From M3 sp964637445 (lineage in GTDB: Bacteria; Bacteroidota; Bacteroidia; Bacteroidales; Muribaculaceae): a stretch of 17,145 nt of DNA. The first letter of the stretch is position 1. The number at the start of each line of letters is the position of its first letter. The DNA is taken from the NCBI GenBank assembly GCA_964637445.1, contig CAZWWS010000051.1, positions 1 to 17,145 of the forward strand, read 5' to 3'. The position numbers and the translations under genes are program-made. The notes under the pieces are model-generated. The model was not told where the DNA came from and made no database searches. It saw only the letters and a program-made list of their open reading frames with translations. Positions 7,623 to 14,333 of this stretch are shown here, piece by piece.

Positions 7623-9212
7623 ATGAAAATCATAAAAAAAGAAGACATTCTCGAACGGCTTAGCTCTACCGAAAACGTAGAATTTGAATTCAAATCAGCT
7701 AAAGGTGGACTTCCTGAATGCTTTTGGGAAACATTCTCTGCTTTTGCCAACACCAATGGAGGAGTGATTGTGCTTGGTATAAAGGAAAAGGATGGTTATT
7801 TTATTCCTGATGGTTTGACCAATGTCCAAGTCCAAACATACAAGAAACGTTTTTGGGATTGTGCTCATAACAAGGAGAAAGTAAGCGCAACAATGCTTAC
7901 AGAACGAGATGTCACAGAATATGATTTTGATGAAGGCAAGGTGTTGGTTTTCCATATTCCACGAGCTGCCTATAATCTTCGACCTGTTTATTTAACCAAA
8001 AATCCATTTGGCAATACTTTCAAACGTAATCATGAGGGAGATTACCATTGCTCCGATGCAGAGATAAGGCAAATGTTCTCTGATGCTCATCATACGACAT
8101 TGCCATTTGACAATCAAATACTTCCCAATTACACAATCAATGATATTGATATATCTTCATTGAATGGTTATCGCCAACGATTCGCTTTAAAGAAAGAGAA
8201 TCATCCTTGGAATGAATTGGACGATATGGCATTCATGACCAAATTAGGTGTGTATCGGGTAGATCGAGAAACCGGAGAAGAAGGTTTTACTCGTGCCGGG
8301 ATTTTGATGTTCGGTAAAACTGAGAGTATTACAGATCAAGCCTGCACACCTTGGTATTTCGTTGATTACCAAGAAAATATGAGTAAAGATCCACAGCAAC
8401 GGTGGACTGATAGAATATACCCGGACGGAACTTGGGAAGCAAACTTATACCAATTCTTCTTCCGAGTATATAATAAGCTAACTCATACGTTACCCATACC
8501 ATTCAAGTTAGATGGAGTAACCAGACAAGAAGAAACCTCAGCTCATGTAGCAATCCGAGAAGCATTGGTCAATACCTTGGTACATTGCAATTATGCTATA
8601 CAAGGCAATATTGTAGTAACAAGAAGTATCGAACAGATTACATTTCGCAATCCGGGATGTTTACTTATATCTGTCGATGACTTCTACTCCGGAAGTCAAA
8701 GTTTATGCCGAAATCCTGTTTTACAAAAGTTTTTCATCCAATTAGGAATTGGAGAAAAAGCAGGTAGCGGTGCAGACTTTATAGTCAAAGGATGGTTGGA
8801 CAACAAATGGGATACACCCCTTTTAGTAGAAAAGGTTCAGCCTGACGTGGTCACTCTTACGTTTCAATTAAAAGAACTTGATACAAATAGTCTGTCTCCG
8901 GTTCGTCCCCGGTCTGTCCCCGGTTCGTCCCCGGTCTGTCCCCGGTTCGTCCCCGGTCTGTCCCCGGTTAAGATCGAGTTAAAATATGAAAAGATCGCAA
9001 ATATAGTGTTATATTCGTTACTCTCGGAAAACTTGTCCATATCGGCACTCATGAATATAACTAATGAAAAGAACAAAAACAGATTCAGACAAAATGTTTT
9101 AAATCCACTTTTAGAGGCTAAACTAATTGAACCTACAATCAAGGATAAACCGACAAGTTCTAAACAAACTTATCGTCTGACTGATAAAGCCAAAAGTTGC
9201 ATAGAACACTAA
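7623..9212 (+). CDS. AlbA_2 / HATPase_c_4 family putative ATP-binding transcriptional regulator, repeat-containing linker
   Basis: 529 aa from ATG 7623; the frame is open further upstream only into the terminator. Residues about 15-135 form a Schlafen-type AlbA_2 domain (NVEFEFKSA near the start, then NTNGGVIVLGIKE). A GHKL-like ATPase domain follows, with REALVNTLVH (about 313-322) and GEKAGSG (about 378-384), as in the RecG-like HATPase_c_4 family. A low-complexity SPV/VPG linker (about 423-448) is encoded by seven 11-bp repeats. The C-terminal roughly 80 residues look like a winged helix (LSISALMNITNEKNKNRFR). Family members are usually annotated as putative regulators; partners and targets are unknown. 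The gene is visibly AT-richer than the flanking trp genes and splits the pathway, suggesting later insertion. I see no convincing promoter in the 88 bases before it. Confidence 0.85.
   Translation: MKIIKKEDILERLSSTENVEFEFKSAKGGLPECFWETFSAFANTNGGVIVLGIKEKDGYFIPDGLTNVQVQTYKKRFWDCAHNKEKVSATMLTERDVTEYDFDEGKVLVFHIPRAAYNLRPVYLTKNPFGNTFKRNHEGDYHCSDAEIRQMFSDAHHTTLPFDNQILPNYTINDIDISSLNGYRQRFALKKENHPWNELDDMAFMTKLGVYRVDRETGEEGFTRAGILMFGKTESITDQACTPWYFVDYQENMSKDPQQRWTDRIYPDGTWEANLYQFFFRVYNKLTHTLPIPFKLDGVTRQEETSAHVAIREALVNTLVHCNYAIQGNIVVTRSIEQITFRNPGCLLISVDDFYSGSQSLCRNPVLQKFFIQLGIGEKAGSGADFIVKGWLDNKWDTPLLVEKVQPDVVTLTFQLKELDTNSLSPVRPRSVPGSSPVCPRFVPGLSPVKIELKYEKIANIVLYSLLSENLSISALMNITNEKNKNRFRQNVLNPLLEAKLIEPTIKDKPTSSKQTYRLTDKAKSCIEH
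8891..8967 (+). repeat. Seven tandem 11-bp repeats inside the AlbA-domain gene
   Basis: Alternating units TCTGTCCCCGG and TTCGTCCCCGG, seven in all; the first has one T for C. Because 11 is not a multiple of 3, the repeat is read in all three frames as an 11-residue periodic peptide. The real frame continues GTT AAG ATC. The other two frames meet TAA within 15 bases of the repeat end (TAA at 8969-8971 and TAA at 8980-8982). Loss or gain of one or two units would therefore remove the C-terminal winged helix; three units would keep the frame. Confidence 0.95.
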
Positions 9213-9237
9213 TCAACGAAAAATAATTGCATAAACA

Positions 9238-9269
9238 TTTGATAATTTCAAATATTCTATGTATATTTG
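9238..9269 (+). promoter_or_regulatory. Bacteroidota-type promoter of the trpCFA unit
   Basis: TTTG at 9238-9241 and TATATTTG at 9262-9269 with a 20-base spacer, the same geometry as the trpB promoter. The 61 bases 9228-9288 match 3042-3102 at about 51 positions without gaps, so the two promoters and leader starts are paralogous copies. Confidence 0.87.
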
Positions 9270-9288
9270 CAGTATAAAAGTCAAATAA

Positions 9289-9381
9289 ATGGTATATTCA
9301 TTCAATAATAGTAATTTTTGGTGGCGCTGTGATGACTCTCATCGATGGCGCAACTATTTTTATACCAATATTCAGCAATAG
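9289..9381 (+). CDS. trpL: Second trp leader peptide (30 aa), trpC unit
   Basis: ATG GTA TAT starts 20 bases after the -7 box, as in the trpB leader, and the ORF ends in TAG (9379-9381). It encodes 30 residues including SNFWWRCDD and HRWRN. Adjacent Trp codons lie at 9319-9324 and a third at 9346-9348. It is related to the trpB leader (MVY start, FWW core, RWR) but its C-terminus is nine residues longer (YFYTNIQQ end) and its nucleotide sequence has diverged. Preservation of the reading frame and of the Trp pair in both copies argues that each is under selection. A longer ATG-initiated frame at 9329 in the trpC frame overlaps it and is discounted. Confidence 0.88.
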   Translation: MVYSFNNSNFWWRCDDSHRWRNYFYTNIQQ

Positions 9382-9419
9382 TAATTACTCGCTTTCAATC
9401 ACCATTAGGAGCCATCGAT
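9324..9419 (+). promoter_or_regulatory. Attenuator: alternative 1:2 and 2:3 pairings of the trpC leader
   Basis: The 1:2 hairpin can use GATGA (9331-9335) with TCATC (9339-9343), extended outward by GCGC (9324-9327) with GCGC (9348-9351). The 2:3 antiterminator is a perfect 9-bp pairing of ATCGATGGC (9341-9349) with GCCATCGAT (9411-9419). Part of region 3 (GCC, 9411-9413) belongs to the terminator 5' arm, so 2:3 and 3:4 exclude each other. The core CGATGGC/GCCATCG is shared with the trpB attenuator. Confidence 0.83.
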
Positions 9420-9441
9420 CATCTCGTAGGCTCCTTTTTTT
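9407..9441 (+). terminator. Leader terminator (3:4 hairpin) before trpC
   Basis: AGGAGCC (9407-9413) pairs with GGCTCCT (9429-9435), a perfect 7-bp stem. The 15-base loop may be shortened by CGA/TCG pairing. A run of T's follows directly. It lies between the leader peptide and the trpC ATG (9458). Confidence 0.88.
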
Positions 9442-9457
9442 ATTTCCTCCACTCACT

Positions 9458-10240
9458 ATGGACAATATTCTATCATCTATCGTAGCAAATAAGCGGCGCG
9501 AAGTCGATGCCTTGAGCCGGCTCGTCCCCGCCGACACCCTTCGCCGACAAGCGCTCGCTGTGACTCGCCCGACGCTTTCTCTGAGCCAAGCTTTGCGCAA
9601 CAGCCCTACGGGCATCATCGCCGAGTGCAAACGCCGCTCCCCATCCAAAGGCGAGATTCACCCCATGGCCGACGTGGCAACCATCGTCGGCGGTTATCGC
9701 GACAACGGAGCCGCAGCTTGCTCTATTCTCACCGACACGCTCTATTTCGGCGGTGCGCTGAGCGATTTGGCTGTTGCGCGCACTTCGGTCGACCTTCCGC
9801 TTCTGCGCAAAGACTTCATCGTCTCCCCTTACCAGCTCTATCAAGCCCGACTTTACGGAGCCGACGCCGTACTCCTCATCGCGGCTGTTCTCTCTCGCGA
9901 TGAAATAGCCGCTCTCACCGACGAAGCCCATCTCCTCGGTCTCGAAACGCTTCTCGAACTTCACTCCCCCGATGAGCTGTCAAGCTACATCCCGCAAGTC
10001 GACATCGTCGGAGTAAACAATCGCGACCTCTCATCGTTTGTCACCTCCACTGATGTCGCCGTCAGAATGGCTGAATTGCTCCCCGACGAGGCTCTTAAAA
10101 TAGCCGAAAGTGGCATCCGATCGCTCACCGACCTCGAAAGGCTTCGCGCTGCCGGCTACCAAGGTTTTCTCATCGGTGAGACTTTTATGAAAACTGCCGA
10201 CCCCGGTCGTGCGCTAAAAGATTTCATCAATGGCATCTGA
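9458..10240 (+). CDS. trpC: Indole-3-glycerol phosphate synthase
   Basis: A 260-aa (beta/alpha)8 enzyme converting CdRP (from TrpF) to indole-3-glycerol phosphate. Motifs: AECKRRSPSKG (55-65) with the substrate-binding Glu and catalytic Lys, LLRKDFIV (115-122), GVNNRDL, AESGI and FLIGETFM. The start is the ATG at 9458, 17 bases beyond the leader T-run; an in-frame ATG at 9329 would add 43 residues encoded by the attenuator and is not credible. The stop overlaps trpF by 11 bases, which suggests translational coupling. It is monofunctional, not fused with TrpF as in enterobacteria. Confidence 0.96.
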   Translation: MDNILSSIVANKRREVDALSRLVPADTLRRQALAVTRPTLSLSQALRNSPTGIIAECKRRSPSKGEIHPMADVATIVGGYRDNGAAACSILTDTLYFGGALSDLAVARTSVDLPLLRKDFIVSPYQLYQARLYGADAVLLIAAVLSRDEIAALTDEAHLLGLETLLELHSPDELSSYIPQVDIVGVNNRDLSSFVTSTDVAVRMAELLPDEALKIAESGIRSLTDLERLRAAGYQGFLIGETFMKTADPGRALKDFINGI

Positions 10241-10874
10241 TCTACTCATTAAAGTGTGTGGCATGACCTCGCCCGACAACATCGTCCAAGTCGCAGCCCT
10301 CGCCCCCTCGATGATGGGATTTATCTTTTATCGCGGTTCGTCGCGATGTGCCGATACACTGTCGCCCGAAGCCGTCGCTTCGCTTCCCAAGTCGATCACG
10401 CCGGTGGCTGTATTTGTCGATGCACCCATCCCTACCATCTTGTCCACAGCCTCTCGCTACGGATTCTCCACCATCCAGCTCCACGGACATGAGTCGCCGC
10501 AACAATGCCGTCAGCTATGCTCGCAGGGCTACCGCATCATCAAAGCATTTGGCATAGACTCTTCGGTCGACTGGGACGCTATTGCCACATACCAATCTTG
10601 CGTCGACTATTTCCTTTTCGACACCAAAACCGCGACCCACGGAGGCAGCGGCCGCAAATTTGATTGGCAAGCACTGCAAAGCTATCCGCTTTCCACTCCC
10701 TACATCCTCAGCGGAGGCATCTCGCCCGACGATGTCGACGCCATCATCTCAGCACGACAGCCTCTGATGGCAGGCATCGACGTCAACAGCCGCTTCGAGA
10801 GTGCTCCGGGCATTAAAAACGTCTCTCTATTATCTACATTTATTTCTTCACTTCGCAAATCATTTCAATCATGA
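10230..10874 (+). CDS. trpF: Phosphoribosylanthranilate isomerase
   Basis: A 214-aa TIM-barrel isomerase (Amadori rearrangement of PRA to CdRP), acting between TrpD and TrpC. The catalytic Cys10 is in KVCGMT (8-13) and the acid Asp131 is in LFDTKT. Phosphate-binding loops are GGSGRKFDW, LSGGIS and GIDVNSRFE. It overlaps trpC by 11 bases and trpA by 4 (ATGA). Length is normal. Confidence 0.95.
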   Translation: MASDLLIKVCGMTSPDNIVQVAALAPSMMGFIFYRGSSRCADTLSPEAVASLPKSITPVAVFVDAPIPTILSTASRYGFSTIQLHGHESPQQCRQLCSQGYRIIKAFGIDSSVDWDAIATYQSCVDYFLFDTKTATHGGSGRKFDWQALQSYPLSTPYILSGGISPDDVDAIISARQPLMAGIDVNSRFESAPGIKNVSLLSTFISSLRKSFQS

Positions 10875-11665
10875 ATCGACTTCAATCACTTTTTGCTCGC
10901 AACGATAGCAATCTCCTCTCCGTCTACTTCACCGCCGGTTTTCCGACGATCCATTCCACTATCGACATCATCACGCAACTCGTTGCCCAAGGTGTCGACA
11001 TGATCGAGATCGGCGTTCCCTTCTCCGACCCGATGGCCGACGGCATCGTCATACAGCACAGTAGCGCCGTGGCTCTACGCAACGGCATGACGCTCTCACT
11101 GCTGCTCGACCAAGTGGCACAAGCTCGTCAAGCCGCCGCCGACACCCCACTCGTGCTTATGGGCTACCTCAACCCGATGATGCAATACGGCATCGAGCCG
11201 CTTTTCGCTCGGTGCAAAGAGGTCGGCATCGATGCACTCATCATCCCCGACCTGCCGTTTGCCGACTATCTGCGTGACTACAAACCGCTCTGCGACCGCT
11301 ACGACCTCCCCATCATCATGCTCATCACACCCGAGACGTCCGACGAGCGCATCCGCCTCATCGACCGCCATTGCTCCGGATTTATCTACATGGTGTCATC
11401 GGCTTCAACCACCGGCACGAAAGACCGCTTCAACGAAGAGCAACTCGACTACTTCCGTCGTATCGCACGCCTCGACCTGCAACACAACCGGCTCATCGGC
11501 TTCGGCATCTCAAACCCCGACACTTACAACGCCGTGTGCCGCTACTCATCGGGAGGCATCATCGGTTCGCTCTTCATCAAATGCCTCCAACGCAACCAAT
11601 CCATCCCAGCCGCCGTCACCGACCTCATCTCCACAATAAAATCGCCCCAAAACAAAGATATTTAA
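10871..11665 (+). CDS. trpA: Tryptophan synthase alpha chain
   Basis: A 264-aa TIM-barrel lyase that splits indole-3-glycerol phosphate and passes indole to TrpB. Signature MIEIGVPFSDPMADG (44-58) carries the catalytic Glu46 and Asp57, matching Glu49 and Asp60 of the enteric enzyme. Phosphate-site loops GFGISNP and GGIIGSLF are near the C-terminus. It is the last gene of the second unit, over 7 kb from its partner trpB, so the two subunits of one complex are expressed from two transcripts with separate attenuators. I see no clear terminator in the 167 bases before the tRNA. Confidence 0.96.
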   Translation: MNRLQSLFARNDSNLLSVYFTAGFPTIHSTIDIITQLVAQGVDMIEIGVPFSDPMADGIVIQHSSAVALRNGMTLSLLLDQVAQARQAAADTPLVLMGYLNPMMQYGIEPLFARCKEVGIDALIIPDLPFADYLRDYKPLCDRYDLPIIMLITPETSDERIRLIDRHCSGFIYMVSSASTTGTKDRFNEEQLDYFRRIARLDLQHNRLIGFGISNPDTYNAVCRYSSGGIIGSLFIKCLQRNQSIPAAVTDLISTIKSPQNKDI

Positions 11666-11781
11666 TCTCTAACTATTATGTGCAACACAAATTTCCGCTA
11701 TCTTTACTCTCATTCAATCCGAATATACCCCCTTTCACCTCAGGCATCCAAAATTAAGCAAAAAAAATTCGACAAAAAGCC

Positions 11782-11811
11782 TTGCGCGTATCAAAATTTG
11801 TTGTAATTTTG
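11782..11811 (+). promoter_or_regulatory. Candidate promoter of tRNA-Ser
   Basis: TTG (11782-11784, in CTTG) and TAATTTTG (11804-11811) with a 19-base spacer, ending 21 bases before the mature tRNA 5' end. It fits the Bacteroidota consensus. Confidence 0.65.
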
Positions 11812-11832
11812 CCCTCCGATTCCACAACACAA

Positions 11833-11919
11833 GGAAAGATGCCGGAGTGGACGATCGGGGCGGTCTCGAAAACCGTTGTCCTCTTATGGGGACCCAGGGT
11901 TCGAATCCCTGTCTTTCCG
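11833..11919 (+). tRNA. tRNA-Ser, anticodon CGA
   Basis: 87 bases. The acceptor stem is GGAAAGA (11833-11839) with TCTTTCC (11912-11918), with discriminator G at 11919. The anticodon stem is 11860-11864 with 11872-11876 around loop CTCGAAA, giving anticodon CGA at 11867-11869, which reads UCG. The long variable arm (GTCC...GGAC) is class II, as expected for serine. The T arm is CAGGG TTCGAAT CCCTG. CCA is not encoded. Its last 17 bases are repeated downstream at 12026-12042. Confidence 0.96.
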
Positions 11920-11921
11920 CA

Positions 11922-11951
11922 AAAAAGAGAAGTCGTAAGGCTTCTCTTTTT
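11922..11951. terminator. Bidirectional terminator between tRNA-Ser and hisB, copy 1
   Basis: AAAAAGAGAAG (11922-11932) pairs with CTTCTCTTTTT (11941-11951), loop TCGTAAGG. A-run on one side and T-run on the other suit termination of the tRNA transcript and of the convergent his transcript. Confidence 0.85.
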
Positions 11952-12045
11952 GCGTTGAAAGCAGTGGATGAGAACCCCAAAAGGGTTCGTCATCGCTTCA
12001 GCGCTTTCGGAGCTTCGCGGAGAAAGAATCCCTGTCTTTCCGCAA

Positions 12046-12073
12046 AAAAGAGAAGTCGCAAGGCTTCTCTTTT
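12046..12073. terminator. Bidirectional terminator, copy 2
   Basis: AAAAGAGAAG (12046-12055) pairs with CTTCTCTTTT (12064-12073), loop TCGCAAGG. It is the duplicate of the hairpin at 11922-11951. Being nearer to hisB, it is the first such hairpin met by the his transcript. Confidence 0.82.
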
Positions 12074-12158
12074 GCGTTGAAAGCAGTGGATGAGAACCCC
12101 AAAAGGGTTCGTCATCGCTTCAGCGCTTTCAAAATATATATATATTTACATTACACCT

Positions 12159-13304
12159 CTACAACACTCCTTTGGTCGAAGGAAGCGTGTAGCGAAACGG
12201 ATCGCGACGCACAGCCATCTTGATAGCACGAGCAAGCGCCTTGAATATACCCTCTATCTTGTGGTGCTCATTTGTACCTTCGGCACGCACAAACAAGTTC
12301 ATCCGCGCACTGTCACTCAGGCTCTTGAAGAAGTGGAGAAACATCTCCGTTGGCATGTCGCCCACACGCTCACGGCGAAACTCCGCGTCCCACACTATCC
12401 AAGGCCGCCCGCCGAAGTCGATAGCCACCGTACACAGGCAGTCGTCCATCGGCAGCACATAGCCATAGCGCTCGATGCCCCGCTTGTCACCTAACGCCTG
12501 ACGAAGCGCATCGCCCAGCGCGATAGCCGTGTCCTCTATCGTGTGATGCTCATCCACGTGCAAATCGCCTGCCACCTTTATCTTCAGATCCATGCCTGAA
12601 TGACGCCCTATCTGCTCCAACATGTGGTCGAAAAATCCCAATCCGGTCGAGATGTCACACTTTCCGTTGCCATCGATGTCGATCGAGATTTCAATCTGCG
12701 TTTCCGACGTATTGCGCACCACCGTTGCCACTCGCGCACCACCTTGCAGGTAGTCGGCTATCCTATCCCACGACGGAGTGACGAGTGCCACCGTCGCCTC
12801 AAGCCCCGACGCCTTTATCTCCTCATCGAGAGCATCCGACGGCTCGCGTAGCAGTATAGCCTTCGCCCCGAGATTTTTGGCAAGAAGAGCATCCGTCAGC
12901 CTATCGCCTATCACAAACGAATCCGCCAGATTATAGTCGCCCGACGTGTATTTGGTCAATAGTGCCGTGCCAGGCTTGCGTGTCGGCGCATTCTCATGTT
13001 CAAAAGTGCGATCGATCACGATGTCGGCAAACGTCACATCCTCGTTCTCAAACGCGCGAAGCATCTTGTTGTGAGCCGGCCAAAACGTCTCTTCGGGAAA
13101 CGACTCCGTGCCCAAGCCGTCTTGATTGGTGACCATCACAAGCTCATAAGGCAACCGCTGTGCCACAAATCGCAATGCGCGAGTAGCTCCCGGTATCAAC
13201 TCAAGCTTTTCGAGCGAATCCACCTGATAGTCTACCGGAGGCTCCACTATCAGAGTCCCGTCACGATCGATAAATAGCGCACGAGGGCGATTATCTGTCT
13301 GCAT
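12159..13304 (-). CDS. hisB: Bifunctional histidinol-phosphatase / imidazoleglycerol-phosphate dehydratase
   Basis: A 381-aa fusion catalysing two histidine-pathway steps. The N-terminal HAD phosphatase (about 1-165) has the DxD nucleophile pair in FIDRDGT (Asp13, Asp15), VTNQDGLG (58-65) and VIGDR (131-135). The C-terminal dehydratase (about 190-381) has both metal-binding motifs, HHTIED (253-258) and HHKIEG (347-352), plus FFDHML. The phosphatase part lacks the Cys-x-His...Cys-x-Cys zinc loop of the enteric enzyme; the equivalent stretch reads FEHENAPTRKP, which I recall as normal for Bacteroides-type HisB. Its ATG overlaps the end of hisC by 14 bases. It is last in the visible his unit. 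Confidence 0.95.
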   Translation of the reverse strand: MQTDNRPRALFIDRDGTLIVEPPVDYQVDSLEKLELIPGATRALRFVAQRLPYELVMVTNQDGLGTESFPEETFWPAHNKMLRAFENEDVTFADIVIDRTFEHENAPTRKPGTALLTKYTSGDYNLADSFVIGDRLTDALLAKNLGAKAILLREPSDALDEEIKASGLEATVALVTPSWDRIADYLQGGARVATVVRNTSETQIEISIDIDGNGKCDISTGLGFFDHMLEQIGRHSGMDLKIKVAGDLHVDEHHTIEDTAIALGDALRQALGDKRGIERYGYVLPMDDCLCTVAIDFGGRPWIVWDAEFRRERVGDMPTEMFLHFFKSLSDSARMNLFVRAEGTNEHHKIEGIFKALARAIKMAVRRDPFRYTLPSTKGVL

Positions 13305-14328
13305 ATTCCTTCAGTTTTTCGATTAGCAATTCATTCTCCTCATCGGTGCCGACCGTAATGCGCAGACACCCTGCACACAGATGCACACTGTTGCGATTGC
13401 GCACTATCACGCCGTTGTCGCGCAGATAGGCGTAGATTGCCGGAGCATCGTCCACTTCGGCAAGCACAAAGTTGGCGTCCGACGGATATATCTTCTTTAC
13501 CACCTTCACTGCCGCCAACTGCCCCACCAGCACATCGCGCGCCGCCACTATCTGCCGCGTCACTTCCTCTATGTAGCCGGCATTGTCGAGCAGCGACAGC
13601 GCTCGCTCCTGAGTGAGAATATTGATATTGTAAGGATATTTCACCTTGTTGAAGATGCCGATTATCTCTTCCGACGCATACGCGATGCCAAGCCGCATCG
13701 CTGCCGAAGCCCACGCCTTCGAGAATGTCTGCATCACTATCAGCCGCGGATAAGCGTCGAGCCAATCCACCATCGACCCAGCGGGCGAAAAGTCGATATA
13801 AGCCTCGTCCACCACCGTGATGCCGCCAAACCGCTCACACACCTCCTTGATTTGCTCTATCGGAAACGCGTTGGCAGTCGGGTTATTTGGCGAGCATATC
13901 CATATCACCTTCGTATGCTCGTCGGTGGCTGCAAGCAGAGCCTCTACATCGAGAGAGAACCCCGCGCCGAGCGACACGCTGCGATACTCCACATCGTTGA
14001 TGTCGGCACACACCTGATACATCCCGTAGGTAGGCGCTATTGCCACCACATTGTCCACCCCGGGGCGGCAAAATGTGCGATATGTGATGTCGATACACTC
14101 ATCCGACCCTACGCCGAAAAATATCCGCTCCGGCGTCACCTTGCGATATTCGCCAAGTCGGCATTTCAACTTCCACTGTAGCGGGTCGGGATAGCGGTTA
14201 AGCCCACTGATGCGAGCATTTTCGTTGGCATCGAGCCACGCACGTGCCTCCCCCTTAAACTCATCGCGAGCACACGTGTAGGGGGTGAGATTCCAAATGT
14301 TCGGTCTTACGAGATGTTCTATCGACAT
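13291..14328 (-). CDS. hisC: Histidinol-phosphate aminotransferase
   Basis: A 345-aa fold-type I PLP aminotransferase converting imidazole-acetol phosphate to histidinol phosphate. Motifs: LNRYPDP (43-49), CSPNNPT (145-151), VVDEAYIDF with Asp174 and Tyr177, and the Schiff-base Lys204 in TFSKAW. C-terminal Arg-containing VGTDEENELLI is present. It lies 5 bases after hisD and overlaps hisB by 14 bases. Position in a his operon supports HisC over other class II aminotransferases. Confidence 0.95.
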   Translation of the reverse strand: MSIEHLVRPNIWNLTPYTCARDEFKGEARAWLDANENARISGLNRYPDPLQWKLKCRLGEYRKVTPERIFFGVGSDECIDITYRTFCRPGVDNVVAIAPTYGMYQVCADINDVEYRSVSLGAGFSLDVEALLAATDEHTKVIWICSPNNPTANAFPIEQIKEVCERFGGITVVDEAYIDFSPAGSMVDWLDAYPRLIVMQTFSKAWASAAMRLGIAYASEEIIGIFNKVKYPYNINILTQERALSLLDNAGYIEEVTRQIVAARDVLVGQLAAVKVVKKIYPSDANFVLAEVDDAPAIYAYLRDNGVIVRNRNSVHLCAGCLRITVGTDEENELLIEKLKEYADR

Positions 14329-14333
14329 TTCTT

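Larger units (their letters stand above)
11903..12130 (+). repeat. Tandem duplication of tRNA-Ser 3' end, terminator and long hairpin
   Basis: Copy 1 (11903-12008) and copy 2 (12026-12130) are nearly identical, with one base change and one T deleted, at a 123-base period. Each copy starts with GAATCCCTGTCTTTCCGC (tRNA 3' end plus one C). It continues through a terminator hairpin and ends with an imperfect 52-base inverted repeat running GAAAGC (11957-11962; 12079-12084) to GCTTTC (12003-12008; 12125-12130). That repeat has an inner stem GATGA-GAACCC paired with GGGTTC-TCATC. The short spacer 12009-12025 is unique. Confidence 0.93.

Noticed and set aside
8891..8967. Possible CRISPR array or antisense gene (8864-9142) at the 11-bp repeat
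   Set aside because: Units are directly adjacent with no spacers, and the minus-strand frame is just the repeat read backwards inside a complete domain-bearing gene.
9329..9457. N-terminal extension of trpC by 43 residues
   Set aside because: The extra residues are encoded by the attenuator, including its T-run; TrpC homology starts at MDNILSS from 9458.
11735..11993. Two minus-strand ORFs across the tRNA-Ser gene
   Set aside because: Their peptides (for example RQGFEPWVPIRG) are the typical artefact of translating the antisense strand of a tRNA-Ser gene.
13005..13021. Loss of the zinc-loop cysteines in the HisB phosphatase domain as a sign of inactivation
   Set aside because: The catalytic DxDGT aspartates are intact, and to my recollection Bacteroides-type HisB proteins normally have this NAPTRKP form, so it is lineage-typical rather than decay.
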